Under the pieces are notes generated by a model, which saw only the letters and a list, made by a program, of their open reading frames with translations, searched no databases and was not told where the DNA came from. From positions 1 to 16,823 of the forward strand of contig JAQUTS010000022.1 of NCBI GenBank assembly GCA_028694275.1: a DNA stretch of 16,823 bases, written 5' to 3'. Both the position numbers and the translations under genes were made by a program. Each line of letters opens with the position of its first letter. Positions within the stretch are counted from its first letter, which is position 1. Source of the DNA: Candidatus Gastranaerophilales bacterium (lineage in GTDB: Bacteria > Cyanobacteriota > Vampirovibrionia > Gastranaerophilales > CAJFVJ01). This document shows positions 1 to 6,589 of the stretch, in pieces.

Positions 1-1
1 G

Positions 2-475
2 TTTGCCGATAGCTTTTGCTACTACATCGCCCAGGATTAGCCAGCTTGTGAATCCGAGAATATCACGAGTGGTTGTTTCTCTTAGTTCGTTTTGATCGCT
101 TGCTGCCAACATTCTGCCGATGATTGTTACGCCATAAATATACTTGTATTGGTTGATGTTTGGCATCAGTTTGTTAAATTCAAGCTTTTTAGGGATTTTT
201 TTGAATTTGCTTAATGTGTCTTTGATGAGTCCTTTGCCTGCATCTTTTGCCTTATCGCCTGATACTATTGTTGTGGCTGCAAAAAGCCCCATGCCAAGGG
301 CGGCGATGCCTCTTTCGACTTTGAACAATAAAGAGTCATCTTTTTTCGGTTTTTCGCCTGTTGAGTCTTTGTAAACGCAGAACCCATCAGAGCCTGTTTT
401 CTTTTTGGTTAAATACCTGTTGGCTGCTTGCATAACAACAGCAACAGCAGATACTGCACCTAGGCCTATGCCATT
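2..475 (-). pseudogene. Frame-shifted continuation of the membrane protein at 466-1281 (runs off the window)
   Basis: Reading the minus strand one base back from the frame of 466-1281 gives an open frame to the window edge. It starts KNGIGLGAVSAVAVVMQAAN and includes KKKTGSDGFCVYKDS, NINQYKYIYGVTIIGRMLAA, SDQNELRETTTRDILGF and LILGDVVAKAIGK. It aligns with the intact neighbour at the same position: LALSMQAINR pairs with VAVVMQAANR, and DKNELKDTTARD with DQNELRETTTRD. The spacing from KKLN/KKFN to MQ is 23 residues in both proteins if one A is added to the AAAAA run at 474-478. No convincing independent start was found. It is either a true inactivating frameshift, a homopolymer sequencing error, or much less likely recoding. 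The C-terminus lies outside the window. Confidence 0.7.
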
Positions 476-1281
476 TTTCGGAAGTTGAATTTTTTGAACG
501 ATTTAATGAATTCGTTGTTTTTAATGTTGTCGGTTTGTTTGAATGTGTCGGCAACCTTATCCTGCATAAATGTATGCCCTAGAGAATAAGTATTGTCTAA
601 TAAGTCTTTTGCACTTAGTTTCAAGGCTTCTTGGCCTTTTACGTTTAATGTGAGGTGCTCGCCTGAGCCTGTAGCTTTAATGATTTTTCTGATAAGTTTT
701 GTTTTTTGCTCTTTGTCTTCTATTTTGTGAGTTTTGCCATCGAATAATAATTTGTTGAATTCTTCTACTATTTCTTTTTTTAGTTCAGGTTTATTGCTTA
801 AAGGTACTTGTTTTTCACCATCAAGGCCTGTAACAGAGTCAAAAATAGTTTCAACGTAGCTTTTTACTACTTTTTCTTTTGTTCCGCTTACCGAAAGATC
901 TCTTCCGTGTTTTTGGAGTGAGTCGTTCCATACAGAGCCAAGTGATTCAACAGCTTGGCTTCCTGCTGTAACTTTGTGTATTTCTTTTCCGAATTTTTTG
1001 ATGTCAGATAATGCACCTACCAAGTGAGCTGCACCAAGGCCAAAAAATCCCATGCCTGCGTATAAAAGACAGCTTGCAAGCTCTCTTCTTCCTGTTTCAA
1101 TACCTGCTTCAGGGGTGCGAGTCATATCAACGGCTGTTCTTGGTATGACCATGAATCCCAAATCTGTGGCTGACGCGCCAAGAGCTTGGTTTGTTGCAAA
1201 GAAGTTCATAGACGCATTAAGATAAGCATTACCAAATGCTGTTCTTGCTGGCGTATATTTTTTATCATTTGTTACGATCAT
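466..1281 (-). CDS. Unknown membrane protein, N-terminal part of a frameshifted paralogue
   Basis: This 271-residue reading frame corresponds to the N-terminal part of the protein encoded at 1379-3085, and its function is not recognised. Shared blocks: RTPEAGIETGRRE (residues 55-67) matches RNPVQGFETFRRE in the neighbour and is followed in both by a hydrophobic segment (here about 68-90). NTYSLGHTFMQDKV near residue 230 matches DTYALGKTFLDEKV. The middle (about 95-220) is Lys/Glu-rich and soluble-looking. The frame ends at FNFRKMA and a TAG stop, just where the neighbour continues into a second hydrophobic stretch. The missing continuation lies in the -1 frame (2-475), so the gene is frameshifted. 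The ATG start at 1281 has AAGGAAG upstream with a rather long 13-nt spacer. Unlike the neighbour, it has no Phe-Lys-Gly leader motif. It lies 97 bp downstream of the paralogue with no visible terminator between, so the two are probably co-transcribed. Confidence 0.75.
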   Translation of the reverse strand: MIVTNDKKYTPARTAFGNAYLNASMNFFATNQALGASATDLGFMVIPRTAVDMTRTPEAGIETGRRELASCLLYAGMGFFGLGAAHLVGALSDIKKFGKEIHKVTAGSQAVESLGSVWNDSLQKHGRDLSVSGTKEKVVKSYVETIFDSVTGLDGEKQVPLSNKPELKKEIVEEFNKLLFDGKTHKIEDKEQKTKLIRKIIKATGSGEHLTLNVKGQEALKLSAKDLLDNTYSLGHTFMQDKVADTFKQTDNIKNNEFIKSFKKFNFRKMA

Positions 1282-1378
1282 TTACTCGTTAAAACTTCCT
1301 TACACATTAAACCGACTTATTTTTAAAGACATTACATAGAGAAAATTGCTTAAATTTTTATTTTTTTATTAACAAATA

Positions 1379-3085
1379 TTAATTTTTAAAGTTGTCGAAA
1401 AGCTTTGCCGTCTTTTTCTCTCCATCATCTTTTTTCGTGCTCGTTGATTTTGAGGCGATAGTGTCAGATTTTTTGCTATCGTCTTGAGTGGCAGCAGGCG
1501 GGGTTACGTTCAATTTTGCTAACTGTTTTTCTCTGTTTTTATTTGTCATTTTTGCAATCATAATTGGTGTAAAAATTCCAAGCGCAACAAGAGAGTATCC
1601 GATTCCTGCCAAGTTAGCACCTGTTACTATTTTCTTTCTTAGTAAAAGATTTTTTGCATTTTCTTTTGTAGTGGTCCCTTCAATTTCTTCAAACGATTTG
1701 ATGGACTTACCTTTGACCCATTTACCTATTTTTTTGAAAAGATTATCATCTTTGTTGATTTTTTGGGATTCGTTCATCAAATTCAGGTCTTCACCCGTTT
1801 TATTTTTATGAAGCTTTTGTGCTAATTCCACAACGCCCTTTTGTACATAGTCACCAAGCACATACAAGTTCATAAAAATTACCGTATCTCTTGCTGTGGT
1901 GTCTTTTAGCTCATTTTTGTCATCTGCAGCATTTACACGTCCCACATCTGTTGCAAGGCTTAGTGTTCTTGCTTGGTTCATTGTTGTAGTAGGTGCTGCA
2001 AAGTCCCAGGTGCTTTTGTTCGGTCTGCCCATGCTGACAAATGCCAAACTTGTAAACCAAGCGGAAGAAAGCAGTTTGCCTACGCTTAGTTTCTTTTTGT
2101 TTTCTTCAATATCTTCGTTACTTATGCTTAGGTCTTTGTAACCCGAGTAGCCTTTTCTGCCGGATGTTTTTTCCGTGATTTTTCTGTTAATAGCTTGCAT
2201 AGACAAAGCAAGCGTGCCGACTCCGGCCATTGTAATAATACTCTTAACTCTGTTGAGTTTTTTGAGTTTGCTCGCCAAAGTATCTATATTACCGTGAGTT
2301 ACTTTTTCATCCAAGAAGGTTTTTCCAAGAGCATAAGTGTCTCGGATGTAATTTTTCATTCCTGTTGTGAATGTTTTTCCGTCAGCTTTTTTGACTTCAA
2401 GTCCTTTTGATTGGCCATAAATTGTTGCCAGTTTTTGGTGAAGATCATTAAGGGTTTTGTTTTCGATGCCGAATTTTCCTTTTTTGTCTTTGGATGTTTC
2501 TATGATTGCTTTTGCAAGTTCATCAACAGCATTATTTTTTTGTTTTATGATTTCTGTTTTGTCTATATCAAGGGCCATTCTTGATTGACTGTTAGGTTTT
2601 ATTCTCTCATCAAAGCTCATATGAATGAATTCTTTTAGCTGTTCTTCTTTTGATTTGCCTTTTGAGGTCTTTTTCCAAATATCAGCACTTGCTTCAAGAG
2701 TGTCTTTGCCTGCGTATATTTTGTGTGCATTCAGGTCTTTGAACTCATCACCTAAAACAGCACCTTTCGCAGCCCAAGCAGCAGCACCAACCAATAAACC
2801 AGGCAACAAACAGTTGATAACAAGGCCTGATGATTCTCTTCTGAATGTTTCAAAACCTTGCACAGGGTTTCTGTCTATTGTGTCTATAATTGTATTTGGT
2901 GCAATTGCTGATATGACATCCAAAAATATAACCCCTAAAATAGGATTTGCGTCAAATTTTTGCAACGGTTTTGATAATGACATTAAAAGACCGCCTTCTC
3001 CCTTGAAGGAAGGTGGCGCATCGTTTTCGTTTTTCTGATTGTTACGGTGTTTTATGACACTATTGTTAATTGCATTTATTTGCAA
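1379..3085 (-). CDS. Large membrane protein of unknown function with N-terminal FKG motif (intact paralogue)
   Basis: I do not recognise a function. The protein is 568 residues from the start chosen here, TTG at 3085. GGAG lies 8 nt before it, and the resulting N-terminus, MQINAINNSVIKHRNNQ, is a short Asn-rich leader ending in PSFKGEG (residues 25-31). A TTG further upstream (3106) would add seven residues but has no ribosome-binding site. Hydrophobic segments lie near residues 48-66, 87-106, 280-300, 338-353 and 497-522. They are separated by a Lys-rich region of about 170 residues and followed by a charged, Ser/Thr/Lys-rich tail. The block RNPVQGFETFRRE (72-84) lies between the first two hydrophobic segments and is shared with the paralogue downstream. 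The Asn-rich leader plus Phe-Lys-Gly is a pattern I associate with Gastranaerophilales proteins; this is recall, not a search result. The gene is probably the first of a two-gene unit with the frameshifted copy. Confidence 0.8.
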   Translation of the reverse strand: MQINAINNSVIKHRNNQKNENDAPPSFKGEGGLLMSLSKPLQKFDANPILGVIFLDVISAIAPNTIIDTIDRNPVQGFETFRRESSGLVINCLLPGLLVGAAAWAAKGAVLGDEFKDLNAHKIYAGKDTLEASADIWKKTSKGKSKEEQLKEFIHMSFDERIKPNSQSRMALDIDKTEIIKQKNNAVDELAKAIIETSKDKKGKFGIENKTLNDLHQKLATIYGQSKGLEVKKADGKTFTTGMKNYIRDTYALGKTFLDEKVTHGNIDTLASKLKKLNRVKSIITMAGVGTLALSMQAINRKITEKTSGRKGYSGYKDLSISNEDIEENKKKLSVGKLLSSAWFTSLAFVSMGRPNKSTWDFAAPTTTMNQARTLSLATDVGRVNAADDKNELKDTTARDTVIFMNLYVLGDYVQKGVVELAQKLHKNKTGEDLNLMNESQKINKDDNLFKKIGKWVKGKSIKSFEEIEGTTTKENAKNLLLRKKIVTGANLAGIGYSLVALGIFTPIMIAKMTNKNREKQLAKLNVTPPAATQDDSKKSDTIASKSTSTKKDDGEKKTAKLFDNFKN

Positions 3086-3093
3086 GTTAATTT

Positions 3094-3097
3094 CTCC
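3094..3097 (-). promoter_or_regulatory. Shine-Dalgarno that fixes the TTG start at 3085
   Basis: GGAG on the minus strand lies 8 nt upstream of the in-frame TTG at 3083-3085. The upstream TTG at 3104-3106 and the nearby out-of-frame ATG codons do not give a supported long frame, so this site decides the start. Confidence 0.6.
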
Positions 3098-3180
3098 AAC
3101 ATACAAAAGTCAATCTAAAAGCCGACTGAGGTTAATTAAGCTATTTTCTACCTGTTTTTTGATCATCTGTGAACTTATCA

Positions 3181-3186
3181 ATCATA
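3181..3186 (-). promoter_or_regulatory. Possible extended -10 promoter for the membrane-protein pair
   Basis: The minus strand reads TGATATGAT: an extended -10 (TGn) plus TATGAT, five of six matches to TATAAT. No good -35 sits at 16-18 bp. It would give a 5' leader of about 90 nt before the start at 3085. It is the best candidate in the spacer, but weak. Confidence 0.3.
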
Positions 3187-3268
3187 TCAGCATTCTGGGC
3201 TAATTAAAACAACTGATAACAAAAAATTGCTAGCAGATGCCTTTCTTTGAAATACCTAATAAGTGTCT

Positions 3269-3322
3269 AACGTACAATTAATCTATATTGTTTTTTTAAT
3301 AAAATAGATTAATTAGGACGTT
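3269..3322. repeat. Long imperfect inverted repeat
   Basis: The left arm (3269-3289) reads AACGT-AC-AATTAATCTAT-ATT. The reverse complement of the right arm (3302-3322) reads AACGT-CCT-AATTAATCTAT-TT. Two blocks of 5 and 11 bp match perfectly, separated by a 2- versus 3-nt asymmetric bulge. The centre (3290-3301) is a 12-nt T-rich loop. Neither arm is followed by a clean U tract in the direction of either flanking minus-strand gene, so it is not a textbook terminator. A protein-binding operator, an RNA-processing stem or a remnant of a small mobile element are all possible. Confidence 0.65.
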
Positions 3323-3345
3323 CTTTGAGTTATTTTAGATTTTTT

Positions 3346-3387
3346 TTAAAAAAATATAGTCAAATAAGATGCGAATTTTCTTATTTG
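3346..3387 (-). terminator. AT-rich Rho-independent-like terminator after the TPR gene
   Basis: On the minus strand, 23 nt past the TAA of the TPR gene, CAAATAAGA and TCTTATTTG form a 9-bp stem (3379-3387 with 3361-3369) around a 9-nt loop. About 6 nt later comes a run of T (3348-3354 complement). The stem is weak because it is AT-rich, but position and order fit the end of the long minus-strand operon. Confidence 0.45.
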
Positions 3388-3409
3388 AATTGTAACAATT
3401 TATTCATAC

Positions 3410-4774
3410 TTATCTTATCATTTTGCTTGCGGCATAAGACCATGAGTCGGGTCTGTCCTTTGAAATGTACAATAAGACTGTGTATACATTGTTTGGCAGC
3501 TCTGAACCTTTGATTGTGCGGTTAGCTTCCATCCTTATATTTGTCACGGATTTTTGCGGGTTTAAAGGGTTGATTGCATTGATAATAATCATATCTCTGT
3601 GTCCGATTATTTTTGCATTTATATCTACAAATACAGCTCTTACTTTTAAATAATTTATTGGTGTTTTTTCCATTGCATTGTGTATATCAAAATAAATTAA
3701 AGGCAGATAATCATCCGTGTTTGCCTGCTTTTCAAACAGTCCTTCCATATTGGTAAGAATTATTTTATTTTGTATTTTTGCGGACAAGTTCTCACTTCTT
3801 ACACGTTCTAAAACTCCTCTGTAGTAGGATTTATCCGAATCTAAATTAAGTGCTTTACACTGTTCTATAGCCTGTGCCAAGGTATAGATAAAAATCTCCA
3901 AATTGACGGAGCTCGGTGTAAAGCTGTATGCTTTGTCAAAGTATTCTGCTGAAAGACGTGGATTCTCAAAGAATAAATACCCCATTCTGGCGTATGCCCA
4001 AGGATTTTCTTTTATTTTTTGTGCATTATCAAGATAAACCACTGCTTTTGTGGGGTTTTTTTGTACGTAGTATGCTTGATCTGCCATATCAACAAGTAGA
4101 GCTATCATATCTGTTTTGGCAAGTTCAAGCTTTTCTGTACTGTTGCTTTGGGCATAATCATTGTAGGATTCTTGCAGAGTATTGTATGATTCATTAAATT
4201 TATTTTGTCCGTAGTAAATCTTTGATATTTCAAAGAGAAGGTCAGCTTTTTGTAAAAAATCTTCTTTTGTTAGGTTGCTGTAGTTTACCGTATCTATCAT
4301 TTTTTCTGCCATTTCAGGCGATTTTTCTTCAATGTAGAGCTTTGTTATGGCAAAACTGGCCGAATAATTATCTTTTGGTGCATTTTCTAATGCCAAAAAG
4401 AATTCAACTTTTGCTTTTTCTCTTTCTTTTACGAACAGATATATTTTTCCGAGTTCATAATGTGCTTTGAAGTTTTTAGGATCTTTTGAGATAATTTGTT
4501 GATATTTGTTGACCAACTCAGGGATATCTTCCATTTTATATTCCGCTTGATTGGTGGTTTTGTCCTTGGGGTGATAGGGGATAACCAGCCATAATATATC
4601 AATTAGTGAAACAAGTATCAAAATAACAATCGTTATGACAAGTTTGGCCTGTTTTCTATCCATTTTTGTTTTTTCGGTAACAAAAGTAACAAACTCACTA
4701 ACTTTTGATTTTGCTATTTTTAAATAATTGATAATTATTTCTTTTGGTTTTTTTGTAGGCGTTTTGTTATTCAT
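3410..4774 (-). CDS. Membrane-anchored TPR-repeat protein
   Basis: This 454-residue protein has a basic cytoplasmic N-terminus and one transmembrane helix at about 45-65 (hydrophobic, starting after KQAK). Helical TPR-type repeats follow, probably outside the cytoplasm. The clearest TPR is residues 102-135, with the expected small and aromatic residues (YELGKIYLF, AKVEFFLALENAP). Weaker repeat-like helices continue to about residue 330. The last 80 or so residues are predicted beta-rich (VRAVFVDINAKIIGH, TNIRMEANRTIKG) and loosely recall FxLYD-type C-terminal domains; that is a weak resemblance. TPR proteins act as protein-binding scaffolds; the partner here is unknown. Its ATG overlaps the end of the MgtC-family gene by 8 bp, with AGGA 5 nt upstream of the ATG inside that gene, so translation is probably coupled. 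It is the last gene of the oppA-like operon and is followed by a terminator-like hairpin. Confidence 0.75.
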   Translation of the reverse strand: MNNKTPTKKPKEIIINYLKIAKSKVSEFVTFVTEKTKMDRKQAKLVITIVILILVSLIDILWLVIPYHPKDKTTNQAEYKMEDIPELVNKYQQIISKDPKNFKAHYELGKIYLFVKEREKAKVEFFLALENAPKDNYSASFAITKLYIEEKSPEMAEKMIDTVNYSNLTKEDFLQKADLLFEISKIYYGQNKFNESYNTLQESYNDYAQSNSTEKLELAKTDMIALLVDMADQAYYVQKNPTKAVVYLDNAQKIKENPWAYARMGYLFFENPRLSAEYFDKAYSFTPSSVNLEIFIYTLAQAIEQCKALNLDSDKSYYRGVLERVRSENLSAKIQNKIILTNMEGLFEKQANTDDYLPLIYFDIHNAMEKTPINYLKVRAVFVDINAKIIGHRDMIIINAINPLNPQKSVTNIRMEANRTIKGSELPNNVYTVLLYISKDRPDSWSYAASKMIR

Positions 4775-5495
4775 GTAAGTCCTGCTCTATGGATAAGGAT
4801 TCTATTGAGTCTATTTTGTTGAACATTTTGTAGACTTTTTTTACCGGGTCTTTGTCGATTATATCTATTTTGGCAATGATACGACAGGCCTCTTCTTCGT
4901 GGTGGTATTTGTTTTTTTTGAGTTCAAGTATGTGCTCAAAGTTGTGAGTTATGTGATCAATGATATTTTGTGCATTTTCTTCTTTGGTAATCAAGGATAC
5001 TTTGACGGGGACATGTGTTTTGATTTTGGGTTTGATGAATTCGTTTTGGAATTTTCTAAAGGCTACAAGAACAATCACCGAAATTACTGTTGCTGAAACT
5101 GCTATATCAAAATCCCCGGTACCTGCGGCCATACCTATACTTGCTGCAATCCAAAGACTTGCTGCAGTGGTAAGTCCATAGACCGACACACCATGCCGAA
5201 GAACCGTCCCCCCTCCGATGAAGCCAATACCTGTGAGTATTTGCGCCGCAACCCTTGATGGATCACCAACACACATTACTGCGCCTGTTACGGCGATTTT
5301 TGGGAAAGAGTATATTGATAATATGGTGAAAACAGTAGACCCTAAAGCTACAAGCATGTGGGTCTTTATACCTGCCCATTTGCTTGTGTATTCTCTTTCA
5401 AAACCGATTGCAAAGCCAAGTATTGCAGAAACACAAAGTCTGATTAGCATATCAGGCATTGTATATCCCAAAAGGTAAGAGTGGATCTCGTGCAT
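4767..5495 (-). CDS. MgtC/SapB-family membrane protein
   Basis: This 242-residue protein matches the MgtC/SapB family closely. The conserved N-terminal membrane domain shows GFAIGFERE (27-35), GIKTHMLVALGS (42-53), DPSRVAAQILTGIGFIGGG (78-96) and GLTTAASLWIAASIGMAAG (107-125), with about four to five transmembrane helices. From about residue 160 there is a soluble C-terminal domain of the length and style of the ACT-like domain of longer MgtC homologues. MgtC itself is known for survival at low magnesium and inside macrophages and for interaction with F1Fo ATPase or P-type ATPases. Generic family members are widespread in free-living bacteria and their role is unsettled, so a specific magnesium role should not be assumed. 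The ATG is preceded by GAGGA at 7 nt and lies 14 bp after the oppC-like stop, which is doubled (TAA TAG). Confidence 0.88.
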   Translation of the reverse strand: MHEIHSYLLGYTMPDMLIRLCVSAILGFAIGFEREYTSKWAGIKTHMLVALGSTVFTILSIYSFPKIAVTGAVMCVGDPSRVAAQILTGIGFIGGGTVLRHGVSVYGLTTAASLWIAASIGMAAGTGDFDIAVSATVISVIVLVAFRKFQNEFIKPKIKTHVPVKVSLITKEENAQNIIDHITHNFEHILELKKNKYHHEEEACRIIAKIDIIDKDPVKKVYKMFNKIDSIESLSIEQDLHE

Positions 5496-5509
5496 TTAAA
5501 TTTCCTCTA

Positions 5510-6589
5510 TTATCTCGTATTGCTTTTTGGATCTAGGATATCTCTTATTGTATCACCTACTAAGTTAAATGATAATACTGCAATAAAAATAAGCAAACCC
5601 GGTGTTAAAAGCCAAGGTCGATAAAGAATATTTACGTATTCTTGGGCTTCTTTGAGCATATTACCCCAGCTGGCATCAGGCTGTTGTATGCCAAGGCCTA
5701 AGAAGCTTAATCCGGATTCTGCAAGAATATACCCTGGGACTGACAGCGTTATCGCAACAATAACATAACTTAATGTTTGAGGAAGTATGTGTTTTGTTAT
5801 TATTCTTAACGAGCCCGCGCCTATTGAACGTGAGGCTTCGACAAATTCTTGCTCTTTTATGGAGAGGACCATACCTCTTATTACCCTCGCAAAGCCTGCC
5901 CATCCGATAAAAGCCAATATTGCCGTAATCATCGAGAACCTTTGTATTGAGCTCATTCCTGCAGGCAAAACAGCAGCCAGTATAATCAAAAGATAAAAAC
6001 TCGGTATCGACATAATAGCTTCTGCAAATCGCATCATAAGAGAGTCAATTTTTCCGCCAAAATATCCTGATATCCCTCCATATAACATACCTATCGGGAA
6101 TGATATGAACAAGGCTAAAAATCCTATGGTCAGTGATATTTGGCCACCAAATAGCAACCTCGAAAAGTTGTCACGGCCCTTGATATCTGTTCCTAAAAGA
6201 AAAATATTGCCGCCGTTTTCTACTCCGAAAAGATGTCTGTCAGATGGAATTATTCCAAGAATTTTGTACGGTTCACCTTTTGTGAAAAAACGAACGTAGT
6301 ATTTTTTTGAGCGATCTAATTTGTAATCAACAGAATATGATTCGGGATTGAATTCTCTTATGTAATTATATGTGTAAGGACGAGACAGTTTGTAGTCTGA
6401 TGTCACCGTAAAAACCTTGCTTGGCGGTGCGTAAGACAGGTTTCTGACAGCAAAAGTCGAGCTGTATGGAGCAATAAAAGAAGCAAATAAAATAGTCAAA
6501 TATAAAAAGCTCAAAACAAAAATTCCAAGAAGAGCCAATTTGTCTTTTTTTAATTTTTTGATAAGAGTGTTGTCAGCTTTGTTGAACAT
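5510..6589 (-). CDS. Peptide-type ABC transporter permease, OppC/DppC family
   Basis: This inner-membrane permease of a peptide/nickel-type ABC importer forms the transport channel with the OppB-like partner upstream. It has an N-terminal transmembrane helix (about 17-40) and a long extracytoplasmic stretch (about 41-135). The core of membrane helices starts near LLGTDIKGRDNFSRLLFGG. The EAA loop that docks the ATPase starts at residue 248 (EFVEASRSIGAGSLRIITKH). The C-terminal family signature LSFLGLGIQQPDASWGNML follows. At 359 residues it is longer than a typical OppC/DppC (about 300). The excess is the external segment between helix 1 and the core, which I recall in a known subset of these permeases. 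The ATG (6589) shares one base with the oppB-like stop (TAATG), and GGAGAGG precedes it. Substrate cannot be told from sequence; small peptides are the usual cargo. Confidence 0.9.
   Translation of the reverse strand: MFNKADNTLIKKLKKDKLALLGIFVLSFLYLTILFASFIAPYSSTFAVRNLSYAPPSKVFTVTSDYKLSRPYTYNYIREFNPESYSVDYKLDRSKKYYVRFFTKGEPYKILGIIPSDRHLFGVENGGNIFLLGTDIKGRDNFSRLLFGGQISLTIGFLALFISFPIGMLYGGISGYFGGKIDSLMMRFAEAIMSIPSFYLLIILAAVLPAGMSSIQRFSMITAILAFIGWAGFARVIRGMVLSIKEQEFVEASRSIGAGSLRIITKHILPQTLSYVIVAITLSVPGYILAESGLSFLGLGIQQPDASWGNMLKEAQEYVNILYRPWLLTPGLLIFIAVLSFNLVGDTIRDILDPKSNTR

Larger units (their letters stand above)
3086..3409. other. 324-bp gene-free spacer between the TPR operon and the membrane-protein pair
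   Basis: No credible gene lies here: short frames on either strand lack ribosome-binding sites and family-like composition. From right to left along minus-strand transcription it holds a terminator-like AT-rich hairpin (3361-3387), a T7A7 block (3341-3354), a long imperfect palindrome (3269-3322), a possible extended -10 (3181-3186) and the Shine-Dalgarno of the downstream gene. It looks like the boundary between two minus-strand transcription units. Confidence 0.6.

Noticed and set aside
474..480. Programmed -1 ribosomal frameshift at CGAAAAA
   Set aside because: The codons are CGA AAA ATG. This is not a good X-XXY-YYZ slippery heptamer, only the AAA codon could re-pair, and no obvious downstream hairpin was seen. 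A plain frameshift or sequencing error is simpler.
1488..1811. Plus-strand frames antisense to the membrane-protein gene, with Phe-rich hydrophobic translations
   Set aside because: The complement of Lys-rich codons gives Phe/Leu-rich frames; no start signals or independent support.
3341..3354. T7A7 block as a separate signal
   Set aside because: It is AT-rich sequence within a terminator-like region and self-complementary by composition; no reason to call a distinct element.
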